Source: an uncultured Desulfosoma sp.
Lineage (GTDB): Bacteria; Desulfobacterota; Syntrophobacteria; Syntrophobacterales; DSM-9756
Assembly: GCA_937960435.1 (NCBI GenBank)
Contig: CALGPN010000056.1
Span: 1 to 42,009, forward strand
Length of the DNA: 42,009 bases
Direction: 5' to 3'
Shown: piece after piece, positions 33,181 through 42,009 of the stretch
Layout of the letters: each line of letters begins with the position of its first letter
How positions within the stretch are numbered: position 1 is the stretch's first letter
The notes under the pieces: model-generated
The model's input: only the letters and a program-made list of their open reading frames with translations
Told to the model about the DNA's origin: nothing
Database searches by the model: none
Position numbers and translations under genes: made by a program

Positions 33181-34596
33181 TCAGAGCGCCTCGGACCATG
33201 GGAAAATCTTTCCCGGGTTCAGAATGAAATGGGGATCGAACAGGCGTTTCAGGCCCATTTGCAGGCGAATGCTTTCCGGATCCAATTCCATGGGAAGGTA
33301 GCGCTGTTTGGCTACCCCCACACCGTGCTCGCCGGAAATCGTCCCCCCACGGCGCAGCACCTCGGCAAGCAGAGCCCGAACCCCCTCCTCCACCTGCTCG
33401 GGCCGGCATTCTTCGCATGCGGTAATGTTCAGATGAATGTTCCCATCCCCCGCGTGGCCGAAACAATAGATTTTCAGATCGAACCGGGCTTCCATTTCGG
33501 GAATGCATTGGATGAACCCGGCAATTTCCCCCAAAGGCACGACCACATCTTCAGGGATGTACACCGCGGCGCTGTGTTCGATGCGCAGGGACACTTCCTT
33601 CCGAACCGCCCACAACCGATCTCTTTTGGCCGCATCGGGCGCCATGAGCACCTCCCGGGCGCCGTGATCCACGCACACCAGCCCCATGCGTTCGATTTCC
33701 CGGGCGATGACCTCGGGATGCCCGTCCGCTTCAACGAGAAGAAAGGACCCCGCGTCTTGGGCTTCTTCAAAGGGCAGAAGATCGCCAACCAGTTCCAGAC
33801 ACCGACGATCGAGAAATTCAACGGCCGCGGGCACCAAACCGGCGGTGAGAATGCCCGTGACGGCCTTCATGGCGTGGGTCATGTCCGGAAACAGCGCCAC
33901 CAGAGTGGTCACGGCGGGCGGATGGGGAATCAGTTTCAGGATGAGTTTGGTGATGACGCCCAAAGTTCCTTCCGAGCCCACAATGAGCCGGGTAAGGTCA
34001 TAGCCCACGACGCCTTTCCGGGTCAGCACGCCGGTGCGGATCAAGCGACCCGTCGGAAGAACCACGTCAAGCCCTAGAATGTAATCCCGGGTCACACCGT
34101 ATTTCACGCAGGAAGGGCCTCCGGCGTTGGTGGCGGCGTTTCCCCCGATGCTGCACGTGTCCAGGCTGGCGGGATCCGGAGGATAATAGAGCCCGTGGGC
34201 CTTTGCCGCCCGTTTCACCTCCGCGGTCACGACGCCGGGCTCCACGACGGCGATGAGGTTGACCGGATCTACCGTGAGGATCCGGTTCATGGCTGCAAGG
34301 CTGAGCACCACCCCGCCGTGAATGGGGCTCGCACCGCCGGCCAAACCCGTGCCCATGCCACGAGGCGTCACCGGAAACCGGTATCGATGGGCCAGATCCA
34401 GGAGCCGCACCACCTGCTCCTCGCAGCGCGCCGTGATCACAACTTCCGGAACCCCCCGAGTGTGGGAAGCGTCCTGGGCGCATTCGCCGAGCTTTTCCGG
34501 ATGTGTCGAGACCGCCTCAGGGCCCAGAGCATCGCGAAGAGCCGCAAGGATTTCGGGGGTTAAAGCCTGGTAGGGGGGTCGAGTCTTGTCACTCAT
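33181..34596 (-). CDS. FAD-binding oxidase, GlcD type (glycolate/D-lactate dehydrogenase)
   Basis: A 471-residue flavoprotein of the VAO/PCMH family. It has the FAD-binding PRGMGTGLAGGASP and AVVEPGVVTAEV blocks, then SIGGNAATNAGGPSCVKYG, and a C-terminal part with FGHAGDGNIHLN (the metal-site histidine) and SGEHGVGVAKQRYL. It oxidises 2-hydroxy acids such as glycolate or D-lactate, passing electrons to a quinone or an Fe-S partner (GlcF is not in the window). The start is uncertain: ATG 34596 fits family length, and ATGs at 34629 and 34680 lack a Shine-Dalgarno site. An inverted repeat lies just upstream at 34657-34694. Confidence 0.92.
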   Translation of the reverse strand: MSDKTRPPYQALTPEILAALRDALGPEAVSTHPEKLGECAQDASHTRGVPEVVITARCEEQVVRLLDLAHRYRFPVTPRGMGTGLAGGASPIHGGVVLSLAAMNRILTVDPVNLIAVVEPGVVTAEVKRAAKAHGLYYPPDPASLDTCSIGGNAATNAGGPSCVKYGVTRDYILGLDVVLPTGRLIRTGVLTRKGVVGYDLTRLIVGSEGTLGVITKLILKLIPHPPAVTTLVALFPDMTHAMKAVTGILTAGLVPAAVEFLDRRCLELVGDLLPFEEAQDAGSFLLVEADGHPEVIAREIERMGLVCVDHGAREVLMAPDAAKRDRLWAVRKEVSLRIEHSAAVYIPEDVVVPLGEIAGFIQCIPEMEARFDLKIYCFGHAGDGNIHLNITACEECRPEQVEEGVRALLAEVLRRGGTISGEHGVGVAKQRYLPMELDPESIRLQMGLKRLFDPHFILNPGKIFPWSEAL

Positions 34597-34656
34597 GGAA
34601 AGCTTTTTGGGCAAGTCTGTTTTCTGCATCGGGGGGCTTGGGAAGCCACGGCACAC

Positions 34657-34694
34657 CCCGCCTCCACGGTAGCGCAGCACCTACGAGAGGCGGG
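34657..34694. repeat. Imperfect inverted repeat between two minus-strand genes
   Basis: CCCGCCTC pairs with GAGGCGGG; inside, CGGTAG faces CCTACG with one mismatch. It carries a GTAGG element like the other palindromes here, and has no T-tract, so REP-like is more likely than terminator. Confidence 0.55.
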
Positions 34695-34739
34695 CCGAAA
34701 AGCTCGATGTGCCGCGGCGAGACCGTCATCCAAAGGGCT

Positions 34740-35495
34740 CTAAAGCTGGTATTTTGCTTTGAGCTCTTCCCATTTGGGCGATTTCATGAGTTTCTCGAGG
34801 CCTTGGTTCAATAATTGGAGAAGTTCCGTATCCCCTTTTCGAACACCGTAGGCAAAAGTTTCTTCCGGCATACCGAAAGTGCCCAAGATTTTCAAGGGCT
34901 TTTCCCGCACGATTTCATGGGCTGGGGCATCGTCCATACAGGCCGCTATGATCCTTCCGTTGAGCACGTCCTCAGCGGCCAAAGGGCCGGAGTCGTAATA
35001 AACCAGCTCGAAGTTCTTGCCCTTGTCGATGAGATTTTCCTTCATCCATTTCGCTTCCGACGTGCCTCGTTGGACCCCCACCTTGTTGCCGTTGCTCAAA
35101 ACTTGATCCACGGTCAGCTGGGCATCCTTCTTGACCACCATGACCTGTTTGATTTCCCAGTAGGGGACGGTGAAATCGATCTGTTTTTTCCGCTCTTCCG
35201 TAACGCTCAGCCCTGAGGCGATCAGATCGATCTTGCGAGCCGTCAGAGTCGGGATGATGGCGTCCCAATCGATGGCTTTATGCTCAACCTTGAACCCCAT
35301 TTGTTGAGCAATCCAATCCAGGGCCTCCACATCGAAACCGGCGGGCTTGCCGTCTTTGTCGATGTAGGCGAAAGGCGGGAAATTGGCATCGATGCCGTTG
35401 ATGTAGACCTTGTCCCCGGCGTGGACGCCGCCGCCCCAAGAGCCCATAGTCATTGTGAGAAAGACCAAAACCGCACACCACAGACTTCGCCGCAT
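34740..35495 (-). CDS. ABC-type amino-acid substrate-binding protein (family 3), orphan
   Basis: A 251-residue periplasmic protein. A Sec signal peptide (MRRSLWCAVLVFLTMTMGSWGG, cleavage probably after GVHA) precedes a family 3 binding fold: DANFPPFAYIDKDGKPAGFDVEALDWI, then DLIASGLSVTEERKKQIDFTVPYW. It would bind an amino acid or small organic acid. No permease or ATPase gene is nearby, so the transporter partner is elsewhere, or the protein feeds a signalling receptor. Ribosome site GAGGAGGAAGAGG is very strong. Confidence 0.94.
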   Translation of the reverse strand: MRRSLWCAVLVFLTMTMGSWGGGVHAGDKVYINGIDANFPPFAYIDKDGKPAGFDVEALDWIAQQMGFKVEHKAIDWDAIIPTLTARKIDLIASGLSVTEERKKQIDFTVPYWEIKQVMVVKKDAQLTVDQVLSNGNKVGVQRGTSEAKWMKENLIDKGKNFELVYYDSGPLAAEDVLNGRIIAACMDDAPAHEIVREKPLKILGTFGMPEETFAYGVRKGDTELLQLLNQGLEKLMKSPKWEELKAKYQL

Positions 35496-35613
35496 ACCTC
35501 TTCCTCCTCTCTTTTCTGTCTTCACATACAGAGCCCCACGCATCCGCTCTGCCATACCATTGAGGCTTTAGCCATGGGCCTTGCGCTCACAGCCCGCCCC
35601 CAATGTCGGGACG

Positions 35614-35922
35614 TCACTCTTCCTCCGCCTCGGCCTCCCACCATTCATGGCACGCCTCTTCGATGGCTTCCCGCACCACAGGGTCGACCTCATGGCGCAA
35701 CCCCCAAGCCATGTCCACCCACTCTTCCATGAGTCGATGGGCTTCCGCTTCCTGTCCCCCATCGTCCAGATCGCTCACCACATCCATCAGTGCAGCCAGA
35801 GCCTCTCCCACAGGACGCGGCCCGTCGCTGGAGGCGATCACAACCCCCGCTCGCGCATACTCCCATGCCAAAAGCCGCTTGTCGGCCTGCCATGTCCATG
35901 TCAAGCGTTTTTTTCGCGCCAT
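35614..35922 (-). CDS. Small hypothetical acidic/Trp-rich protein
   Basis: A 102-residue soluble protein with a basic start (MARKKRLTWTWQADKRLLAWEYA) and a very acidic, Trp-containing end (CHEWWEAEAEEE). The family is not recognised. ATG 35922 follows GGAGAGGGGG; longer upstream frames overlap the HEAT-like gene and read as nonsense. It lies 44 bases downstream of that gene on the same strand, so they are probably co-transcribed. Confidence 0.72.
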   Translation of the reverse strand: MARKKRLTWTWQADKRLLAWEYARAGVVIASSDGPRPVGEALAALMDVVSDLDDGGQEAEAHRLMEEWVDMAWGLRHEVDPVVREAIEEACHEWWEAEAEEE

Positions 35923-35966
35923 GGACCCCCTCTCCATCACGTCACGCCGCCTGAACTGCGCGGATT

Positions 35967-36788
35967 TTATTGCCCGGCACCGTTTCCGTCGTCTTGCAAG
36001 CTCAAGATGCCCTTGGCCGTCGTGAGGGCCTCTTCCACCGCGTCCACAATGTCCGGATCGTCGCTTTGTCGAAGGGGCCCCAAAACCTCGGGCGCCCTTT
36101 CGGGCATCACCGTCGGCACCGCCTCGATGGCGGCAAAAAGGAGGTCCTCGTCGATTTCCTCCAAGTTCAAAATCTCTTCCAGCACGGGAGCGGCCTCGGA
36201 GATGCCCCAGGCCCCGGCGGCGCACACGGCTTGATAGAGAATGTCCGGATCAGAAGAGTTCAGAGCCTCCAGAATCTCCTCTTCGAAACCCTCCACCCAG
36301 CGCATGGCAAAGACCGCCGTCAGTCTCCAATCGTCGTCCCCCGAGGCGTAAGCGGAGGCGACCTCATCTCGGTGCCAATCCTGAGGCGCCCGCACGGACC
36401 CTTCGAAGACGCTTCGGCGGACTTCCATGGGGGTGCGGAGATCATGATACAGTTCATAAAACTTTTGTTGGATTTTTTCGAACATCGCCTCCGAGATGGG
36501 GTCTTCTTCAGGGTCCTCAAACCCTTCCACATCGGCGTATTCCAGAGCCGAACCCAAAGCCACGGCCGCGGTGGTACGAAGTCCGAGATCTTCGTGGGGG
36601 TCTGAGGCGATTTTCAGAAGCACTTCGGCGACCCCATCGTCCATGACGTCCAAATCGGAGAGGAGCTCCGCGGCCGTATCGCGCTCTTCCAATGGGGCCG
36701 CGGCGTTTTGGACCAGTTCCAAGAGCTTTTCTTTCGTGCCTTCGGGCCACTCCCAAGAGGGCAGATCATAGAGTTCTTCGAGATCCAT
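35967..36788 (-). CDS. Acidic HEAT-repeat-like protein
   Basis: A 273-residue very acidic protein made of repeated helical pairs: RDTAAELLSDLDVMDDGVAEVLLKIASDP, LRTTAAVALGSALEY, WRLTAVFAMRW, ILYQAVCAAGAWG and LLFAAIEAVPTVMPERAPEVL are typical HEAT units. Such proteins are protein-binding scaffolds, and PBS-lyase-HEAT relatives are common. It has no signal peptide. ATG 36788 follows GAGGAGAG; an upstream ATG at 36833 lacks a site. It lies upstream of the small Trp-rich gene and divergent from the chemoreceptor. Confidence 0.85.
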   Translation of the reverse strand: MDLEELYDLPSWEWPEGTKEKLLELVQNAAAPLEERDTAAELLSDLDVMDDGVAEVLLKIASDPHEDLGLRTTAAVALGSALEYADVEGFEDPEEDPISEAMFEKIQQKFYELYHDLRTPMEVRRSVFEGSVRAPQDWHRDEVASAYASGDDDWRLTAVFAMRWVEGFEEEILEALNSSDPDILYQAVCAAGAWGISEAAPVLEEILNLEEIDEDLLFAAIEAVPTVMPERAPEVLGPLRQSDDPDIVDAVEEALTTAKGILSLQDDGNGAGQ

Positions 36789-36847
36789 AAAATCTCTCCT
36801 CAGCCTATGGGTTTCAGGGAAGAGTTTCTTCATCCGTTCGGTTCAAA

Positions 36848-36877
36848 CCGCCTCGCTCGAGGCGGATCCTACCTACC
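36848..36877 (-). repeat. REP-like palindrome, third type
   Basis: On the minus strand: GTAGGTAGGAT, then CCGCCTCG and CGAGGCGG arms with a 2-base loop. It has the same plan (GTAG foot plus GC palindrome) as families 1 and 2 but a different core. Single copy in the window. Confidence 0.55.
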
Positions 36878-37046
36878 ACAAATCAAGAGGAAACGGATCG
36901 AAAAAACGGCGTCCGGTCCACGCCTTTTTTTTCCTTCAAGTTTCTCTCTCGTCCTGCCGAATAACGTAATGGCTTGTCTGCGCCTGGATTCGGGAAAGGA
37001 AGAGGCCCTCGGTCGTGGAACATTTTGACACCATGGAGGAATGCCG

Positions 37047-40000
37047 ATGCATCTCAGTCTCAAATGGAAGCTCATCCTTTTCGCCGTCGGTTTAGTAGCT
37101 GTGCCGCTCATCACAAACACCGTGGTCAACACGGCCCTGTCCGTCTCCCAGTCTCGGGACATTTCCCAATACGTGAGCACTGTTCTCGAAGAGGACGCGG
37201 CCCAATACCTCACAGCGCTCGTTGAAACCGATTCCGCGGTGGTGAACACGGTGGTCTCCAAAGCGGAAGACGCGGCCCGGAGCCTGGCGGTGTCACCCAA
37301 TTTGCTCAATTTTTTGGCCGTTGAGAGAGGAACGCAGGCGGAGGTGCGAGCTGCGGTGGAGGCCCAGGTCAAGGGCCGTCTCGGACAAGTGAAAGGGCTC
37401 TTCGACGCCGAGCGCCAGGCTGTGGCACGTCAGCTCAAAAACGACATCAAGTTGGCGCAAGCCCTGGTGCAACGCTACGGCAAACCCGATCTTTCCGACA
37501 GCCCGTACCGCTGGAACGCCGTCAACCAATTCACCAAAGAAACTATGAGCGTGGAGCTCCCCTTGATGCGCCTGGGGTCCCAAATGATCTACCCCGTCGA
37601 AGACTTCGACACCCATGCCGTGGTCGTAGATGAGCTCACCGAACTTACCGGAAGCACCTGTACGATTTTCCAAAAAATGAACGACGCCGGAGACATGTTG
37701 CGTGTGGCCACGTCCGTGAAAAACCTCCAAGGCAAACGCGCCGTGGGCACTTTCATCCCTGCTGTGAACCCGGACGGTGCCCCCAATGCCGTTGTGAATA
37801 CGGTTTTATTGGGAACACCGTACACGGGACGGGCCTTTGTGGTCGATGACTGGTACCAGACCATCTATCAGCCGCTCAAAAACCCCTTCGACGATGTCAT
37901 CGGCATGCTCTATGTGGGCGTTCCCGAAAAGAGCATGGGCGCCATTCGCGATCATATTGTAGAAGCTCGGCTGGGCAAGACCGGCTATCTTTTCATCGCC
38001 GACGAAGATGGACGGATCGTTCTGCATGCCGACCGAAGTATGGAGGGCCAAGACGCCGGCCGAGCGTTGGACATCCCCGGTTGGTCAGAACACCTCAAAA
38101 ACGCCCTGGTCAAGAAGGAGCTCTTTCTTGTCGTCAAGGGCACCGACGGCCGGGACCGCTTCCTTTCCCTCTTGCACTACCCCGACTGGAAATGGGTCCT
38201 GGTCGCCGTAGGCTTTTGGGACGAGTTTACCAGTGAGGCCGCCCAAGCTTCTTTCAGCCGATTCTCCGAGGAACTCAAAGCCCTGTGGCAGGTGGGCGTG
38301 ATCCAAACCGCCGAAGGTCCCAAGGCTCTTTACCCTCAGATTCGCTTTTTGGACGCCTCGGGGATGGAACGATTGAAACTCGTCAACGGATCTTTTCGGC
38401 AGGATTACGGATCGCGCGCCGACACCGAATGGTTTCGCCAAGCTCTGAAGACGGAGACCATTTACAACACCGGGGTTGAAATTTCCCGCAACACCCAGAA
38501 ACCCGAACTGCGCATCGCCGTTCCCGTTCGTCTTGACGGCCGATTGGAAGGCGTTGTGGTCGTCAACTTGGACTGGTCGGCGGTCTGGGATGTGCTCAAA
38601 GGGAAAAAACACGGCAAGACAGGCTACGCCGCCGTCATCGACCCGCAAGGGTTTATCGTCTCCCACCCAAAATACTCTCTGGCGGACGGCGTTCGGATCA
38701 CCGACGACAAATACGGGCAATTGGCCTCGCTCGTCAAAGCGGGGCTTGGGGGCGCCGCTGGCTCGGGAGCGTACACTTTCGAGGGCACGGCCAAATTTAT
38801 GGCCTATAAGCCCTTCTCTATGGGAACCAAAACCTACTTGGTCGTCGTCACCATGAATCAGGACGAACTGACGGCAATGGTTCAGCAGGTGCGGGAAAAG
38901 CTGGATCGGGGACGATCCCATGCCATGCGATGGGCCGTAGGGATCGCCGCCGCCATGATCCTTCTGGGTATCGGTGTGGCGGTCCTTTTCGGCCGACGCA
39001 TCGCCGACCCCATTATTCAAGCCGTGCACGGCCTCAGCGAGGGCGCCGACCAAGTGGCCGCGGCATCGTCCCAGGTGGCCGGATCCAGCCAACAGCTGGC
39101 GGAAGGCGCTTCCGAACAGGCCGCGTCTTTGGAGGAGACCTCCTCCGCATTGGAGGAAATGGCGTCCATGACCCGTCAGAACGCCGACAACGCCGCGCAG
39201 GCCAACGCCCTCGCCAAAAAGTCGGGGGAAAACCTGGAAAAGGCCCAGGCGGCCATGGGCAGCCTGGAAAAGGCCATGGAGGACATCGAAAAAGCCAGCA
39301 AAGAAACCCACAAAATCATCAAGACCATCGATGAAATCGCATTCCAGACCAATCTGTTGGCCCTCAACGCCGCTGTGGAAGCGGCTCGAGCGGGAGAGGC
39401 CGGAGCGGGGTTCGCCGTGGTGGCCGATGAAGTGCGCAGCCTGGCCATGAGAGCGGCCGAGGCGGCGCGGAACACCTCCGCAATTATCGAGGAAACGGTG
39501 CGCAAGGTCCGAACGGGAAACGATGCCGCGGCCTCGGTCTCTCGCTCTTTTGCCGAAGTGGCCGAATCGGCGGGCAAGATCGTTGAGCTTGTGGCCGAAA
39601 TCGCCGCCGCCAGCGGTGAGCAGGCCGAAGGGATCGACCAAGTGAACCGAGCCGTTGCCGAAATGGATAAAGTCGTCCAGCGCAATGCCGCCAACGCGGA
39701 AGAGTCGGCTTCGGCCAGTGAAGAACTCAGCGCCCAGGCTGCCGTGGTCCGGGATTACGTCCAACAATTGGCCCGGGTGGTGGGCCTCATGAGCGAGGCG
39801 GTCCGATCCAAAGGGAAGCGCACAGCCCCTGATGCGGCTTTGGACCTTTTTGAAGAGACTGAGGCCAAAATCAAGGAGGTCGCCCGCGGTGAGCCGAGAC
39901 AGCTCCCCAAGGCTCACATCGCCAAAGTCTCTCCTCAACGGCGAGCCGTGCCCGACCCTGCCGCTCACGCGCCCAAAAGCGGGTTTGTCGACTTCAAGAC

Positions 40001-40424
40001 TCGGCGCATCAAACCTCTGATGGAGTGGAGCCCCGAGTACTCTGTGGGTGATTTCGAAATCGACCAACAGCACCAGAAACTTTTCAAGATGGTGAACGGG
40101 CTGAACGAAGCCATGCAGTCAGGCCAAGGCCGAGCCATCCTGGCGCGGCTGCTTACGGATCTAGTGGACTATACCGAGAAACACTTTGCGGCGGAAGAGC
40201 GGGCCATGGAACAGGCCGATTACCCGGATCTGGAGGCGCACCGGGAAGTGCACGAAAAACTGACACAGCAGGTTAGGGAGATCGTTGAGCGGTTCCAAAA
40301 CGGCGAAACGGGACTCAGCCTGGAAGTTATGAAGTTTCTCGAGCAATGGCTAAAAAAACACATTCTCGGCATGGACAAAAAATACGGCCCTTATTTGCGG
40401 AAAGGAAATGAGGCGATATTCTAA
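37047..40424 (+). CDS. Methyl-accepting chemotaxis protein with Cache sensors and C-terminal hemerythrin
   Basis: A 1125-residue chemoreceptor. N-terminal helix ([18 protein letters not shown]), then a periplasmic region of about 600 residues with two Cache-type sensors. The first has [21 protein letters not shown] and YVGVP. The second has [32 protein letters not shown] and [15 protein letters not shown] second helix lies near 628-648 ([20 protein letters not shown]), followed by the MCP coiled coil with its tip [24 protein letters not shown] near residue 763. Residues about 992-1125 are hemerythrin, with di-iron ligands in [24 protein letters not shown] and KKHILGMDK. As in DcrH, it should sense oxygen or another diatomic ligand and redox conditions for taxis. 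GGAGGA at 37035-37040 favours ATG 37047 over 37041. Confidence 0.95.
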   Translation: MHLSLKWKLILFAVGLVAVPLITNTVVNTALSVSQSRDISQYVSTVLEEDAAQYLTALVETDSAVVNTVVSKAEDAARSLAVSPNLLNFLAVERGTQAEVRAAVEAQVKGRLGQVKGLFDAERQAVARQLKNDIKLAQALVQRYGKPDLSDSPYRWNAVNQFTKETMSVELPLMRLGSQMIYPVEDFDTHAVVVDELTELTGSTCTIFQKMNDAGDMLRVATSVKNLQGKRAVGTFIPAVNPDGAPNAVVNTVLLGTPYTGRAFVVDDWYQTIYQPLKNPFDDVIGMLYVGVPEKSMGAIRDHIVEARLGKTGYLFIADEDGRIVLHADRSMEGQDAGRALDIPGWSEHLKNALVKKELFLVVKGTDGRDRFLSLLHYPDWKWVLVAVGFWDEFTSEAAQASFSRFSEELKALWQVGVIQTAEGPKALYPQIRFLDASGMERLKLVNGSFRQDYGSRADTEWFRQALKTETIYNTGVEISRNTQKPELRIAVPVRLDGRLEGVVVVNLDWSAVWDVLKGKKHGKTGYAAVIDPQGFIVSHPKYSLADGVRITDDKYGQLASLVKAGLGGAAGSGAYTFEGTAKFMAYKPFSMGTKTYLVVVTMNQDELTAMVQQVREKLDRGRSHAMRWAVGIAAAMILLGIGVAVLFGRRIADPIIQAVHGLSEGADQVAAASSQVAGSSQQLAEGASEQAASLEETSSALEEMASMTRQNADNAAQANALAKKSGENLEKAQAAMGSLEKAMEDIEKASKETHKIIKTIDEIAFQTNLLALNAAVEAARAGEAGAGFAVVADEVRSLAMRAAEAARNTSAIIEETVRKVRTGNDAAASVSRSFAEVAESAGKIVELVAEIAAASGEQAEGIDQVNRAVAEMDKVVQRNAANAEESASASEELSAQAAVVRDYVQQLARVVGLMSEAVRSKGKRTAPDAALDLFEETEAKIKEVARGEPRQLPKAHIAKVSPQRRAVPDPAAHAPKSGFVDFKTRRIKPLMEWSPEYSVGDFEIDQQHQKLFKMVNGLNEAMQSGQGRAILARLLTDLVDYTEKHFAAEERAMEQADYPDLEAHREVHEKLTQQVREIVERFQNGETGLSLEVMKFLEQWLKKHILGMDKKYGPYLRKGNEAIF

Positions 40425-40489
40425 AATAGTGTGATTTCATGATTGGCGGCCGAGGCTGAAAACCTTCCGGGATTGAAGGATACCGGGCG

Positions 40490-41656
40490 ATGGTGGGACC
40501 CGTAACGTCCCGTAGGGGCAGGACGATTCAGCGTGCGCTTTTCCTTTGGGCGGCCTTGTTTTTAAGCCTTTTGGGGACGGCCTGCGAGCGAGAACCTATC
40601 CGGATCGGCTTTTCGGGGACTCTGACGGGTCCTTTCTCGGACTTGGGCATTCACGGCCGAAACGGCGCCCGCTTGGCTGTCGAAGCGATCAACAAGAGCG
40701 GCGGCATTCGCGGGCGTCCCCTGGAACTTGTGGTCATGGATGACGGAGGCACCCCGGAAGGCGCAATCCAGGCGGACAGAGAGTTGGCGGCCCTCGGCGT
40801 CGTAGCCATCATCGGCCACATGACCAGCGCCTTGTCCATGGCCGCCCTTCCGGTCACCGGGGAAACGGGCATCCCGCTCATTTCGCCCACCACATCCACG
40901 CCGCTTCTCAAGGGCCGAAAGGACTTGTTCTTCAGGTGTGTGCCGGCCTCGGACGCCATGGCCTACGCTTTGGCTCGATGGGTCACCGGCAAACCTTCTC
41001 TCAAAACGGTCTGCACGGTTCGAGACACCCGAAACGACGCGTACACGGCGCCGTGGGAAAAGGCTTTCGTGACAGAATATGAGCGCTTGGGCGGCACGAT
41101 TCCCTGCAGGATGGCCTATGCCGATACGAATCCGCAGACCGTCAACGTTTTGATTTCCAGGCTCCGGATGGGCCGACCGGATGCGGTGCTCCTCCTGAGT
41201 TCGGCCCGAGATGCGGCGTTTTTTCTCCATGTCTTCGCCTCAGAAGGGGTCGAGACGCAAGTTTTGAGTGCCGGGTGGGCGCAAACGGAGGCTTTTCTTG
41301 CCGAAGCGGGCCCCCTTTCGGAAAAAATTTTGTTTGTCACGGAGAATCTTCTGATGGACGCCTCGGCGCGGCTCCGTGATTTTTCTTGGGAATATCGGAA
41401 ACGTTTCGGGGTCGAACCGAGCTTTGCCGCCGTACGGGCCTACGATGCGGTTCATCTGGTCGCATCGGCTCTGAAAGAGAGCTCGGGAAGCGCTAAAGAG
41501 TTTGTGAAAGCGCTTTCGAGACCCCGAACAATGGAAGGCCAATACGGCCCTTTGGCCATAGACGCCTATGGCGACGCTTCCGGTTCTTTTTTCATCGTCG
41601 GGGTCAGAGAAGGTCGATTCGTGGTTTTGGAATTTTTGTCCGGAGCTTTGCCGTGA
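40490..41656 (+). CDS. LivJ-type periplasmic substrate-binding protein
   Basis: A 388-residue exported type I binding protein (Leu/Ile/Val-binding family). An N-terminal hydrophobic segment ends in LLGTAC, an imperfect lipobox. The fold starts IRIGFSGTLTGPFSDLGIHGRNGARLAVEAIN and continues with VVAIIGHMTSALSMAALPV and YDAVHLVASAL. It would bind an amino acid or small organic acid. The stop overlaps the next start by 3 bases (GTGA), and the next gene is a membrane protein rather than a permease, so the pair may be a sensor: a binding protein linked to a kinase or cyclase. That is inference. Confidence 0.9.
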   Translation: MVGPVTSRRGRTIQRALFLWAALFLSLLGTACEREPIRIGFSGTLTGPFSDLGIHGRNGARLAVEAINKSGGIRGRPLELVVMDDGGTPEGAIQADRELAALGVVAIIGHMTSALSMAALPVTGETGIPLISPTTSTPLLKGRKDLFFRCVPASDAMAYALARWVTGKPSLKTVCTVRDTRNDAYTAPWEKAFVTEYERLGGTIPCRMAYADTNPQTVNVLISRLRMGRPDAVLLLSSARDAAFFLHVFASEGVETQVLSAGWAQTEAFLAEAGPLSEKILFVTENLLMDASARLRDFSWEYRKRFGVEPSFAAVRAYDAVHLVASALKESSGSAKEFVKALSRPRTMEGQYGPLAIDAYGDASGSFFIVGVREGRFVVLEFLSGALP

Positions 41657-42009
41657 ACCACAAGCCTTCACTTCAGGATTTCGTGCAGGCCTTCTTCGCA
41701 AGGCGGCTTCTTCTGCCCTTTGCGATGGTTTCCTTGTGTGCGCTGGGAACCATGGGGACGTTAAAGTGGCGCGAGCTCTATCGTGAACACTTATTTTTCG
41801 CCAAAGTCCTCGATCGCCATGTGACGGCGGTTCTATCCGGGGCCTACAAAATCCTTCGCGAAAAGGCTCTCTCTTTTGAGGAATCGTCAGGGATCGGAAA
41901 AGCCGTCCTGTTTTCTTCCCCCGTCGGATTCCATCACGTCTTCGTTTTTGAATCGGGACAGGATCAAACGGCCCCCTCATCGGATAGCTTCCGGGCGCCG
42001 GGCGCGGTG
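41653..42009 (+). CDS. Membrane protein, partial (open at window edge)
   Basis: The first 119 codons of a gene cut by the right edge. GTG 41653 overlaps the upstream stop. A hydrophobic helix (LLLPFAMVSLCALGTMGTL) is followed by a probably extracytoplasmic region (KWRELYREHLFFAKVLDRHV, then a Phe/Ser-rich stretch). This is the layout of the sensor part of a histidine kinase, GGDEF protein or chemoreceptor, but the defining domain lies outside the window. Confidence 0.75.
   Translation, partial: MNHKPSLQDFVQAFFARRLLLPFAMVSLCALGTMGTLKWRELYREHLFFAKVLDRHVTAVLSGAYKILREKALSFEESSGIGKAVLFSSPVGFHHVFVFESGQDQTAPSSDSFRAPGAV

Noticed and set aside
38085-40073. A 662-residue minus-strand frame inside the chemoreceptor gene
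   Set aside because: The plus-strand gene is continuous and fully explained by Cache, MCP and hemerythrin domains; the opposite frame has no domain.

Overview
The window is GC-rich bacterial DNA with tightly packed genes on both strands. The best host guess is a sulfate-reducing Desulfobacterota, perhaps a Syntrophobacteraceae-like lineage. The reasons are a sulfate-reducer-type ATP sulfurylase with its small downstream partner gene, many HdrA/QmoB-like flavoproteins, a chemoreceptor with a C-terminal hemerythrin domain (as in Desulfovibrio DcrH), and large HDOD/PilZ/sigma-54 signalling proteins. The assignment is inference from gene content; there is no rRNA or other marker gene here.

Layout. 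1-439: non-coding, with three copies of a short REP-like palindrome. 440-3322 (-): a PPDK-like protein that has the ATP-grasp and phosphohistidine domains but no PEP/pyruvate TIM barrel. 3480-15286 (+): the centrepiece, a dense redox operon. Its order is polyferredoxin, HdrA-MvhD fusion, HdrA, FwdB-like, FwdA-like, a small Fe-S protein, a patch of REP-like hairpins, HdrC, and a double HdrA-HdrA fusion, followed by class II fructose-1,6-bisphosphatase (glpX). Most junctions overlap. The locus looks like the methanogen Hdr/Fwd (heterodisulfide reductase / formylmethanofuran dehydrogenase) machinery rebuilt in a bacterium. However, the FwdB-like protein lacks the Mo/W cysteine ligand, the FwdA-like protein lacks nearly all metal ligands, and FwdC, FwdD, formyltransferase and HdrB are not in the window. 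I read it as an electron-transfer, possibly flavin-bifurcating, complex on a pseudo-Fwd scaffold. Its substrate is unknown.

16349-22328 (-): a REC-PAS histidine kinase, a DMT-family exporter and a very large HDOD-GAF-PAS-kinase-REC-PilZ protein. 22738-26094 (+): a membrane histidine kinase and its sigma-54 activator, then an Rrf2-type regulator. 27053-28626 (-): sat and a 99-residue partner, with a candidate promoter far upstream. 29085-31787: a cyclic-nucleotide-binding-fold protein, a VKOR-like/thioredoxin membrane protein, a UPF0173 metallo-hydrolase and an RRM RNA-binding protein ending in a clear bidirectional terminator.

31847-35495 (-): a class I aminotransferase, a GlcD-type FAD oxidase and an orphan amino-acid-type periplasmic binding protein. 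35614-36788 (-): a small Trp-rich protein and a HEAT-repeat-like protein. 37047-40424 (+): a double-Cache chemoreceptor with a C-terminal hemerythrin domain. 40490-42009 (+): a LivJ-type binding protein overlapping a membrane protein that runs off the right edge. No tRNA, rRNA, CRISPR array, prophage or complete insertion sequence was seen.
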